A stretch of DNA of 40,022 nucleotides from the NCBI GenBank assembly GCA_902826025.1, contig CADEDH010000047.1:7998-48019 (forward strand), written 5' to 3'. How positions within the stretch are numbered: position 1 is the first letter of the stretch; the number at the start of each line of letters is the position of its first letter. The notes beneath the pieces are model-generated. The model saw only the letters and a list, made by a program, of their open reading frames with translations. It was not told the DNA's origin and did not search any database. Below are positions 16,139 through 22,985 of this stretch, one piece after another. The DNA comes from an uncultured Actinomycetes bacterium (GTDB lineage: Bacteria; Actinomycetota; Acidimicrobiia; Acidimicrobiales; SZUA-35). The position numbers and the translations under genes are program-made.

Positions 16139-17149
16139 TCAGCGTCGGCCGACGGTGAGGGGCAGCAGGTGGCAGGCGGCGTGGTGGGCCTCGTCCACCT
16201 GAACCAGCACCGGCTCCTCGGCCGAGCAGCGGGCCTCGGCCAGGGGGCAGCGGGGATGGAAGCGGCACCCTGAGGGCGGGTTGAGGGCGCTCGGTACCTC
16301 GCCCGTCACCGGCACCGCCACCTCACGGGCGGCGTCGGCGTCGTCGGGCAGATGGGGGAGGGCCGAGGCGAACAGGGCCTGGGTGTAGGGATGACGGGGA
16401 TCGGTTGACACCGTCACGCTGTCGCCCACCTCGCACAGCCGGCCCAGGTACATCACGCCCACCCGATCGGCCAGGTGCGACACCGTGGCCAGGTCGTGGC
16501 CGATATAGAGGTAGCTCACCCCGAGGTCGGCCTGGAGTTGCTCCAGCAGGGTGATGACCTGGGCCCGGATCGACACGTCGAGGGCCGACACCGCCTCGTC
16601 GAGCACCAGCATGCGGGCATCGGCGGCCAGGGCCCGGGCGATGGCGATGCGTTGGCGCTGCCCGCCCGAGAACTCGTGAGGGAAGAGGCGGGCCTGGTCG
16701 GGCCGTAGGCCCACCAGATCCAGCACCTCGCCCACCCGGGTGGCGATGGCAGCCGGCGTCATCGAGGTGTGGATCTCCAGGATCTCGCCCACGATGTCGG
16801 CCACCCGCATGCGGGGGCTGAGCGATCCGAAGGGGTCCTGGAACACCGCCTGCACGCTGCGCCGGTAGGCCAGCAGTTCCTTGCCGGTGAGGCGGGCCAC
16901 GTCGCGTCCGTCGAACATGATCCGACCCGAGGTCGGGGGCTCGATCCGCAGGATCAGTTTGGCGATCGTGGTCTTGCCGCACCCCGACTCGCCCACCAGC
17001 CCGAATGTCTCGCCGGGCCCGATGGCGAAGGTGACGCCGTCAACCGCCTTCACCACGCCCTTGCTGCTGCCCATGCCCAGCAGGCCCTTGCCCGCCGGGT
17101 AGTGGCGCACCAGGTCGGTGACCTCCAGTAGCGGCTCGGCCGTCATCAC
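16139..17149 (-). CDS. Oligopeptide/dipeptide ABC transporter ATP-binding protein (OppF/DppF type)
   Basis: The 336-residue ATPase has Walker A GESGCGKT, the Q-loop FQDPFGSLSPRM, signature FSGGQRQR, Walker B LVLDEAVSALD and the switch IGHD. It ends with the oligopeptide-type C-terminal extension carrying a cysteine cluster (FHPRCPLAEARC, later HHAACH) that in relatives binds an iron-sulfur cluster or metal. The GTG start at 17149 overlaps the stop of the other ATPase gene, so the two are co-translated. Together they should power the divergent permeases across the promoter region. Confidence 0.92.
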   Translation of the reverse strand: MMTAEPLLEVTDLVRHYPAGKGLLGMGSSKGVVKAVDGVTFAIGPGETFGLVGESGCGKTTIAKLILRIEPPTSGRIMFDGRDVARLTGKELLAYRRSVQAVFQDPFGSLSPRMRVADIVGEILEIHTSMTPAAIATRVGEVLDLVGLRPDQARLFPHEFSGGQRQRIAIARALAADARMLVLDEAVSALDVSIRAQVITLLEQLQADLGVSYLYIGHDLATVSHLADRVGVMYLGRLCEVGDSVTVSTDPRHPYTQALFASALPHLPDDADAAREVAVPVTGEVPSALNPPSGCRFHPRCPLAEARCSAEEPVLVQVDEAHHAACHLLPLTVGRR

Positions 17150-18168
17150 GCCTCACCCCCGTCGGCGCCCGGCGCCGCAGCCCCGGCGGCGGCCAGTTCG
17201 ACGGACCGGATGCAGGCGCTGGTGTGGCCCGGCCCCACCTCGAGCAGCGGGGGCACGGCCTGGGCGCATTCCGTGATGGCGTGGGGGCAGCGGGGCTCGA
17301 AGGCGCACCCCGGCGGCAGGTCGGCCAGGTTGGGGGGCTGGCCGTCGATGCGAAACAGCGGCTCCTTGGAGCCCATCTTCGGCACCGACCGCAGGAGGGC
17401 GTCGGCGTAGGGATGGCGGGCCTGGCCGAACACCTGGCGCACCGGGCCGTGCTCCACCGTGCGCCCGGCGTACATCACCATCACGTCGTCGCACATCTTG
17501 GCCACGATCCCCAGGTCGTGGGTGACGAAGATCAGGCCCACGCCGGTGTCGCGCTGAAGGCTCTTGAGCAGGTCGAGGTACTGGGCCTGGATCGTGACAT
17601 CGAGGCTGGTGGTTGGCTCGTCGGCGATGATCACCTTGGGGGCGGCCGACAGGGCGATGGCCCCGGCGATCCGCTGGCGCATCCCGCCCGACATCTGATG
17701 GGGATACTCCCGCATCCGCACCTCGGGCGACGGGATCCGCACCGACCCGAGCAGGCTCAGCACCCGCTCCCGCAGGGCGCCGCCCCGCAGGCCCCGGTGA
17801 TGGTAGGCCGGCTCCCGCACCTGGTCGTACAGCGTGAACAGGGGGTTGAGCGACGCCATCGGGTCCTGCAGGATCATGCCGATCTCGTTGCCCCGGACGT
17901 GCTGCATCTCCCGGTCGCTGAGCTGGGCCAGGTCCCGCCCTTCGAGCAGCACCCGGCCCCCGGTGACCCGGGCTCCGGCCGGCAGCAACCGCATGATCGA
18001 CAGGCAGGTGGTGGTCTTCCCGCAACCCGATTCCCCCACCAGCCCGATCGTCTGGCCCGCTTCGAGGGTGAAGCTCACACCGTCGACCGCTTTGATCACC
18101 CGGGAGCCTCCGAACGCCCGGTATTCGGTCTCGAGATCCTGTACGTCCAGCAGGACGTCACCGGTCAT
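17146..18168 (-). CDS. Oligopeptide/dipeptide ABC transporter ATP-binding protein (OppD/DppD type)
   Basis: From the ATG at 18168 the product has about 340 residues. It shows Walker A GESGCGKT, ILQDPMASLNPLFT, the signature MSGGMRQR, Walker B VIIADEPTTSLD, and THD. The C-terminal extension has FEPRCPHAITEC. The frame is open to a GTG at 18204, but a -35/-10 pair predicts a transcription start near 18194, and AGGGGG lies 5 nt before 18168, so 18168 is the start. First gene of the leftward half of a dipeptide-type transporter. Confidence 0.92.
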   Translation of the reverse strand: MTGDVLLDVQDLETEYRAFGGSRVIKAVDGVSFTLEAGQTIGLVGESGCGKTTTCLSIMRLLPAGARVTGGRVLLEGRDLAQLSDREMQHVRGNEIGMILQDPMASLNPLFTLYDQVREPAYHHRGLRGGALRERVLSLLGSVRIPSPEVRMREYPHQMSGGMRQRIAGAIALSAAPKVIIADEPTTSLDVTIQAQYLDLLKSLQRDTGVGLIFVTHDLGIVAKMCDDVMVMYAGRTVEHGPVRQVFGQARHPYADALLRSVPKMGSKEPLFRIDGQPPNLADLPPGCAFEPRCPHAITECAQAVPPLLEVGPGHTSACIRSVELAAAGAAAPGADGGEA

Positions 18169-18200
18169 GAACACCCCCTGGTGCCGTGGATTGAACGCCC

Positions 18201-18229
18201 ACACTGCCCTGGATCACAGGCGTTGGCAA
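18201..18229 (-). promoter_or_regulatory. Promoter of the leftward transporter ATPase genes
   Basis: TTGCCA (18229-18224) and CAGTGT (18206-18201) are separated by exactly 17 nt. The predicted start near 18194 leaves a leader of about 26 nt with AGGGGG before the ATG. Confidence 0.5.
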
Positions 18230-18236
18230 GATCCGA

Positions 18237-18265
18237 TTGCCTCCAATTCGATCCTCATCTAGGCT
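18237..18265 (+). promoter_or_regulatory. Promoter of the binding-protein/permease genes
   Basis: TTGCCT (18237-18242) and TAGGCT (18260-18265) have a 17-nt spacer, the best -35/-10 pair seen in the window. It is back-to-back with the leftward promoter, with the two -35 boxes 7 nt apart, so one regulator could control both halves. Confidence 0.6.
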
Positions 18266-18284
18266 TCTCGAAAGCTCATCGACG

Positions 18285-18305
18285 GTCATCTCTTTCCGGG
18301 ATGAC
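18285..18305 (+). promoter_or_regulatory. Leader hairpin before the binding-protein gene
   Basis: GTCATC (18285-18290) pairs with GATGAC (18300-18305) inside the predicted 60-nt leader, upstream of the GGGGGAG ribosome site at 18318-18324. Short and possibly incidental. Confidence 0.3.
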
Positions 18306-18331
18306 GATGGGCAAAAAGGGGGAGAATAGTG

Positions 18332-20002
18332 ATGCGCACCAGGCTTTGGCGCGCTGTTGCCGCCTTCGGTCTTCTGGCCGCAGGGTGTGGTAGCGGCGAC
18401 TCTTCGGCTGGTCAGGACGAGACGTCCACACCGGAATCGGTGGCCCAGGTGGTCGAGGTGACCACCACCCAGGCGGGTGCCGAACGGGCGTCGACCACGC
18501 TCGGGGAGCGGCGCGAGCCGGCGGGGAAGGTGGTCTACGGCTGGCACACGGCGCTGACACCGGCCTGGCTCGACCCGCAGGAGTCGGGCAACGTCATCAC
18601 GGCCTACGGCTTCAACTACGCCATCCACGATGCGATGATCAAGCACTTCCCCGGCGACCAGTTGGCCCCCAGCCTGGCCGAATCGTACGAGATCGCCGAC
18701 GATTTCATGAGCGCGTCGTTCACGATCCGGGAGGGCGCGAAGTTCCACAACGGCGAGCCGGTGACGGCCGACGACGTGGAGTTCACCTACATGAACTACC
18801 GGGGGACGCAGGCCCAGCTGTTCCACGACAGACTGGATCGGATCGAGAAGCCCGACCAGCGACATATCACCTTTCACTTCAAGGAACCGTTCCTCGATTT
18901 CCTGATCCTCTACGGCACGCCGGCCACCGGCATCGGGTGGATCGTTCCCAAGGCGTACTACGAGCAGGTGGGGCCCGACGGCTTCAAGCAGGCTCCGATC
19001 GGGGCTGGTCCGTACAAGCTGATCCGCAACACCTCGAACACCGAGCTCGAGTTGGAGGCCATGCCCGACTATTGGCGCAAGGGCCCGGCGGTGAAGACGA
19101 TCATCTACAAGATCATCACCGACGACGCCACCCGCTTCGCCGCCCTCCAGGCCGGCGAGATCGACCTGATGAACGTGGTCCAGGGCCAGCTGCTCGACGC
19201 CGCCGAGAACGACGACCGGATCAACCTCACCCAGCGGTCCACCACCGCCTTCTGGCTCGAGTTCCCCGGGTGGGAGAAGCCCGACAGCCCGTTCCACGAC
19301 ATCCGGGTGCGCCAGGCGGTGTCGCTGGCCCTCAACCGGCGGGAGATCTCCGACGCCGAGACCGGCGGGTTCGCCAAGATCGACACCGGCAACTGGGGTG
19401 CCCCCGACCTCATCGGCGCCCTCCAGCCCGACGAGATCAAGCCCGAGTGGTACGAGTACAACCTGGAGAAGGCCAAGCAGCTGATGGCCGACGCCGGCTA
19501 CCCCGACGGGTTCGAGGTGCCCCAGCTCACCCCGCTGGCCCCGTACTACGCCCTGGGGGAGCGGGTCATAACCCAGCTGGCCCAGATCGGGATCAAGACC
19601 AGCCTGAACCGGATCGAGCGGGCCGCCTTCGTGGAGGCGCTGACCAAGGGCCCCGACGCCCTGCCCGGCATCATCCTCAACATCTCGGGCCTCAACGGCG
19701 ACATGGCCGCCCGGTGGCGGGCCTTCGCCACCTGCGAGGGGCCCAGCTCCCGCACCTGCATCCCCGAGCTCGACGCCAAGTTCGCCCAGTACGAGGCGTC
19801 GACCGACCCGGAGGAACGGGACGCGCTGATGGCTGAGGTCCAGACGAGCTTCAACGACCAGTACGTGTTCCCCTACGTGTACACGTTGGGCCTCACGATG
19901 GCCACCGGCCCCCGCATCGCCAACAACCCCGACGACATCTGGTTCTCGATCCCCCAGTTCCCGTATGTCTTCCCTTGGGAGGACGTGGAGTTGAATCCGT
20001 GA
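18332..20002 (+). CDS. Peptide/dipeptide ABC transporter substrate-binding lipoprotein (family 5)
   Basis: The 556-residue product starts with a basic end, a hydrophobic stretch and the lipobox-like LLAAGC, so it should be a lipoprotein with Cys19 as the anchor. Acidic Thr-rich linker residues follow. The core has family-5 marks: AYGFNYAIHDAMIKHFPGD, then LAPSLAESYEIADD, then GEPVTADDVEFTYMNY and the later hinge strands (VRQAVSLALNRREI). The ATG at 18332 is used because GGGGGAG lies 7 nt upstream; a GTG just before it is in frame. It captures peptides or related solutes for the permeases that follow. Confidence 0.9.
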   Translation: MRTRLWRAVAAFGLLAAGCGSGDSSAGQDETSTPESVAQVVEVTTTQAGAERASTTLGERREPAGKVVYGWHTALTPAWLDPQESGNVITAYGFNYAIHDAMIKHFPGDQLAPSLAESYEIADDFMSASFTIREGAKFHNGEPVTADDVEFTYMNYRGTQAQLFHDRLDRIEKPDQRHITFHFKEPFLDFLILYGTPATGIGWIVPKAYYEQVGPDGFKQAPIGAGPYKLIRNTSNTELELEAMPDYWRKGPAVKTIIYKIITDDATRFAALQAGEIDLMNVVQGQLLDAAENDDRINLTQRSTTAFWLEFPGWEKPDSPFHDIRVRQAVSLALNRREISDAETGGFAKIDTGNWGAPDLIGALQPDEIKPEWYEYNLEKAKQLMADAGYPDGFEVPQLTPLAPYYALGERVITQLAQIGIKTSLNRIERAAFVEALTKGPDALPGIILNISGLNGDMAARWRAFATCEGPSSRTCIPELDAKFAQYEASTDPEERDALMAEVQTSFNDQYVFPYVYTLGLTMATGPRIANNPDDIWFSIPQFPYVFPWEDVELNP

Positions 20003-20919
20003 CCGCCTTCGTCCTGCGGCGGGTGGCGGCCAGCGTGGTCACCCTCCTCCTGCTCAGCGTCACCATCTTCCTGCTGGTCCGGGCAACGGGCGATCCGGCC
20101 CGGGTCTACGCCGGGGCCGAGGCCAGCGAGGAGGAGGTGGCGGCGGTACGGGAGGACTTCGGGCTCGACCGACCCCTGCTGGCCCAGTACGCCAGCTTCG
20201 TGTCCGACACCGCCCAGGGCGACCTCGGTCACTCGATCCAGTTCCGCCAGCCGGTGTTCGAGGTCTACATGGACCGGTTGCCCCGGTCGCTCATCCTGGC
20301 CACCGTGGCCTTCGTGCTGTCGCTCCTGATCGGGCTGCCGGCCGGCGTGCTGTCGGCCGTGCGGCCCGGGCGGTGGTCGGCCGGGGTGTTCCGGGCGATC
20401 GCCCTCACCGGGGTGTCGGTGCCCAACTTCGTGATCGCCACCACGTTCATCCTGGTGTTCGCGGTGAAGCTCGGGTGGCTGCCCACGTCGGGTTCGGGCA
20501 CGATCAAGCAGCTGGTGATGCCCTCGATCGCCCTCGGCTGGTACTTCGCCGCCGCCACCATGCGGCTCACCCAGTCGAGCATGCTCGAGGTGATGCGGGG
20601 CGAGTACGTGAAGCTGGCCCGGCTCAAGGGCGTGCCCGAGTGGATCGTGATCGGCAAGCACGCCCTCAAGAACGCCCTCATCCCGGTGCTCACCCTGGCC
20701 GGGGTGAACTTCGTGGTGATGGTGAACGTGGCCGTGGTGATCGAGCAGATCTTCGCCTGGCCCGGCATCGGCGACCTCGTCTACCAGGGGATCACGCTGC
20801 GCGACTTCCCGCTGGTGCAGGGGGTGGTGCTGATGGCCGGGTTCATGGTCGTGGCCGTGAACCTGATCGTCGACGTCGTCTACGCCGTGCTCGACCCCCG
20901 GATCCGCCTCGACCGCTGA
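19999..20919 (+). CDS. Dipeptide-type ABC permease, DppB/OppB-like
   Basis: The 306-residue permease has the N-terminal helix typical of DppB proteins (RRVAASVVTLLLLSVTIFLLV), a first outer loop with VREDFGLDRPLLAQY and GDLGHSI, five further helices and the cytoplasmic EAA loop LARLKGVPEWIVIGKHALKN that docks on the ATPases. It ends AVLDPRIRLDR, the normal family end. The GTG start overlaps the stop of the binding-protein gene by 3 nt. Confidence 0.93.
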   Translation: MTAFVLRRVAASVVTLLLLSVTIFLLVRATGDPARVYAGAEASEEEVAAVREDFGLDRPLLAQYASFVSDTAQGDLGHSIQFRQPVFEVYMDRLPRSLILATVAFVLSLLIGLPAGVLSAVRPGRWSAGVFRAIALTGVSVPNFVIATTFILVFAVKLGWLPTSGSGTIKQLVMPSIALGWYFAAATMRLTQSSMLEVMRGEYVKLARLKGVPEWIVIGKHALKNALIPVLTLAGVNFVVMVNVAVVIEQIFAWPGIGDLVYQGITLRDFPLVQGVVLMAGFMVVAVNLIVDVVYAVLDPRIRLDR

Positions 20920-20958
20920 CCCTCCGCCTCCGCTGCGCCGCCCGAAGGAGCCGACCGC

Positions 20959-21894
20959 ATGGCCGTCATCGCCACCAGTCCCACCACCACCGATTCAGCC
21001 CAGGAGATGGACCAGGCCGGCCGCCGGCGGCGCCCGCCGTGGGGTCGGTTCCGTCTGCTGCTGGCCGACGCCCCCACCGGCGCCATCGTGATCATCGCCG
21101 CGCTGGTGGTGGTGGCCGTGTTCGCCCCCTGGCTCGCTCCCCACGACCCGCTCCAACCGGTACCGGGGGCGTTGTCGACCACGGGGCCGGCGTGGGAGAC
21201 CGGCGACTGGAACTCGGTGCTGGGCACCGACTTCCAGGGCCGTGACATCCTCAGCCGGGTGATCTACGGCACCCGGATCTCGCTCGCCGTGGGGCTGGTC
21301 GGCACGCTGGTGGCAGGCTCACTGGGGCTGGCCGTGGGGGTGGTTGCCGGCTACCTCGGCGGCCTGGTCGACCAGGTGCTGATGCGGATCGTCGACGCCT
21401 GGCTGGCCATCCCGGCCCTGATCTTCGCCGTGTTCCTGGCCATGGTGTTCGGCAACAAGCTCGGGATCTGGTCGATCGTGATCATCCTCGGCGCCGTGTT
21501 CTGGACCCGCTACGCCCGGGTGCTGCGGGGCGAGGTGCTGAGCCTCCGGGAGCGCGACTTCGTGCGCCTGGCCCAGGTGGCGGGGGCCAGCCGGTGGCGG
21601 ATCATGCGCCGCCACATCGTCCCCAACGTGGCCAACACCTGGATGGTGCTGGCCAGCCTCACCGTGGGGGTGGTGATCATCCTGGAGGCGTCGCTGTCGT
21701 TCCTGGGGATCGGGGTGCCGCCGCCGGCGCCGGCCTGGGGCTCGATGATCGCCGAGGCCCGGATCCCGTTGATGGCCGGCAAATGGGTGCCGGTGGCGGC
21801 GCCGGCGGTGCCGATCGCCCTCACCGTGTTCGCGTTCAATCTCCTGGGCGACTGGCTACGGGTCCGCCTCGACCCCACCCAGCGAAATTTGTAA
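20959..21894 (+). CDS. Dipeptide-type ABC permease, DppC/OppC-like
   Basis: The 311-residue product has a cytoplasmic lead of about 35 residues, a first helix, then LGTDFQGRDILSRVIYGTRISL, a strongly conserved DppC block, and an EAA loop LAQVAGASRWRIMRRHIVPN. The end GDWLRVRLDPTQRNL is family-typical. GAAGGAG at 20944-20950 is a strong ribosome site 8 nt before the ATG. It is the last gene of the rightward transporter operon. Confidence 0.93.
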   Translation: MAVIATSPTTTDSAQEMDQAGRRRRPPWGRFRLLLADAPTGAIVIIAALVVVAVFAPWLAPHDPLQPVPGALSTTGPAWETGDWNSVLGTDFQGRDILSRVIYGTRISLAVGLVGTLVAGSLGLAVGVVAGYLGGLVDQVLMRIVDAWLAIPALIFAVFLAMVFGNKLGIWSIVIILGAVFWTRYARVLRGEVLSLRERDFVRLAQVAGASRWRIMRRHIVPNVANTWMVLASLTVGVVIILEASLSFLGIGVPPPAPAWGSMIAEARIPLMAGKWVPVAAPAVPIALTVFAFNLLGDWLRVRLDPTQRNL

Positions 21895-21902
21895 GCAGTA
21901 AT

Positions 21903-21923
21903 CCGGGGGGCTGCCGCCCCCGG
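21903..21923. terminator. GC-rich terminator hairpin after the transporter operon
   Basis: CCGGGGG (21903-21909) pairs with CCCCCGG (21917-21923), loop of 7 nt. A second small inverted repeat GGCGC-TAG-GCGCC follows and contains the stop of the convergent gene. No T-run is present. Confidence 0.55.
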
Positions 21924-21925
21924 CG

Positions 21926-22822
21926 CTAGGCGCCGGCCGAGAACCGAGCTTCGAGGGCGTTGATCTCGGGGAGACCGATCAGGTCGGTGAACTGGTTGAA
22001 CGTGGGCAACTCGGCCAGCACCTCCACCGGCGTGCCGTGACGGCGGACGCTGGCCAGCACCGCCTCCATGGCCCGGGTGGCGGCCAGCAGCAGGCCGATC
22101 GGCATGATCACCATGGCGAACCCCAGCTCCTTCAGGCGGTCCAGGGGTAGGGGAGGGGTCTTGCCCCCCTCGGCCCAGTTGAACAGCAGGGGGATCCCGG
22201 CCAGCTCACGGCGCACCAGCTCGATCTCGTCTTCCCCGGTCAGGGCTTCCACGAACAGCACATCGGCCCCGGCGGCGGCGAACCGCCGAGCCCGGTCGAT
22301 GGCGTCGTCGAGCCCGTGGGGGGCCCGGGCATCGGTGCGGGCGATCAGCACCAGGTCGGGGTTGCGGCGGGCGGCCACCGCCGCCTCGATCTTGGCCACC
22401 ATGTCGGCGGTGGGGATCACCTGCTTGCCCTCCATGTGACCGCACCGTTTGGGGGCCACCTGGTCCTCGATGTGCAGGCCGGCGACGCCCGCCCGCTCGT
22501 AGTCCTGCACGGTGCGGATCACGTTGATCGGGTTGCCGTAGCCGGTGTCGGCATCGGCCACCACCGGCCGGTCGGTGGCGGCCACGATCCGCCGCACGTT
22601 GTCGACCATCTCGCCCAGCCCCAGCAGGCCAACGTCAGGCCGCCCCAACAGCCCGGCCGCCGTGCCGAAGCCGGTCATGTAGACGGCGTCGAACCCGGCC
22701 TGCTCGATCAGCCTGGCCCCCAGGGCGTCGTAGCAGCCGGGCAGGAGCACCGGCCGCTCACCGGCCAGGAGGGCCCGGAGCCGCCCCGGCCCGTCGGTTG
22801 CACCGCGTAACAGATCAGCCAT
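21926..22822 (-). CDS. PEP mutase/isocitrate lyase-family enzyme
   Basis: The 298-residue TIM-barrel protein belongs to the PEP mutase/isocitrate lyase superfamily, which makes or breaks C-C or P-C bonds next to a carboxylate. It has LPGCYDALGARLIEQAGFDA at the start, metal ligands in VVADADTGYG (Asp90, Asp92), IEDQ (Glu119) and the catalytic KRCGHMEG (residues 125-132) that isocitrate and methylisocitrate lyases share. It is most likely a methylisocitrate lyase-like or oxaloacetate decarboxylase-like enzyme; the exact substrate cannot be fixed. TATCGT lies 8 nt before the ATG with no ribosome site. Confidence 0.87.
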   Translation of the reverse strand: MADLLRGATDGPGRLRALLAGERPVLLPGCYDALGARLIEQAGFDAVYMTGFGTAAGLLGRPDVGLLGLGEMVDNVRRIVAATDRPVVADADTGYGNPINVIRTVQDYERAGVAGLHIEDQVAPKRCGHMEGKQVIPTADMVAKIEAAVAARRNPDLVLIARTDARAPHGLDDAIDRARRFAAAGADVLFVEALTGEDEIELVRRELAGIPLLFNWAEGGKTPPLPLDRLKELGFAMVIMPIGLLLAATRAMEAVLASVRRHGTPVEVLAELPTFNQFTDLIGLPEINALEARFSAGA

Positions 22823-22830
22823 GGTTCCAG

Positions 22831-22836
22831 ACGATA
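22831..22836 (-). promoter_or_regulatory. -10 box of the PEP mutase-family gene
   Basis: TATCGT reads leftwards 8 nt before the ATG at 22822; no Shine-Dalgarno is present. Confidence 0.45.
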
Positions 22837-22872
22837 GGCCCGCCCCCCACCGGCCGGGGTGGCGTCACCGCC

Positions 22873-22958
22873 CTTCTCTTGCTCCTTCTCTTGCTCAGAG
22901 CGGATCGACCTGCTCTGCCTCCCCCAGTGGGCAATGGGGGAAACCCCGATGCCCACTG
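22873..22958. repeat. Tandem repeat and two hairpins upstream of the glycosyltransferase-hydrolase gene
   Basis: The gap holds two exact copies of CTTCTCTTGCTC (22873-22884, 22885-22896), a 6-bp hairpin (CAGAGC 22896-22901 with GCTCTG 22912-22917) and a long hairpin: CAGTGGGCA (22925-22933) with TGCCCACTG (22950-22958), then GGGG-GAAA-CCCC at the tip (22936-22947). The GAAA cap is a GNRA tetraloop. The likely -10 box lies downstream of these, so they may be DNA-level sites unless a farther promoter exists. Confidence 0.6.
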
Positions 22959-22972
22959 ACGATATTTCTATG

Positions 22973-22978
22973 TAGGTT
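22973..22978 (+). promoter_or_regulatory. -10 box of the glycosyltransferase-hydrolase gene
   Basis: TAGGTT lies 7 nt before the ATG at 22986. The region just upstream is unusually AT-rich for this window (ATATTTCTATG). Confidence 0.55.
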
Positions 22979-22985
22979 CTGGTAC

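Noticed and set aside
18169..18204. Upstream GTG start for the OppD-type ATPase
   Set aside because: It precedes the predicted transcription start, and the ATG at 18168 has the ribosome binding site.
22925..22958. A known c-di-GMP or c-di-AMP riboswitch
   Set aside because: Apart from the GNRA-capped stem, the conserved sequence blocks of those riboswitches are not recognisable, and the likely transcription start is downstream.
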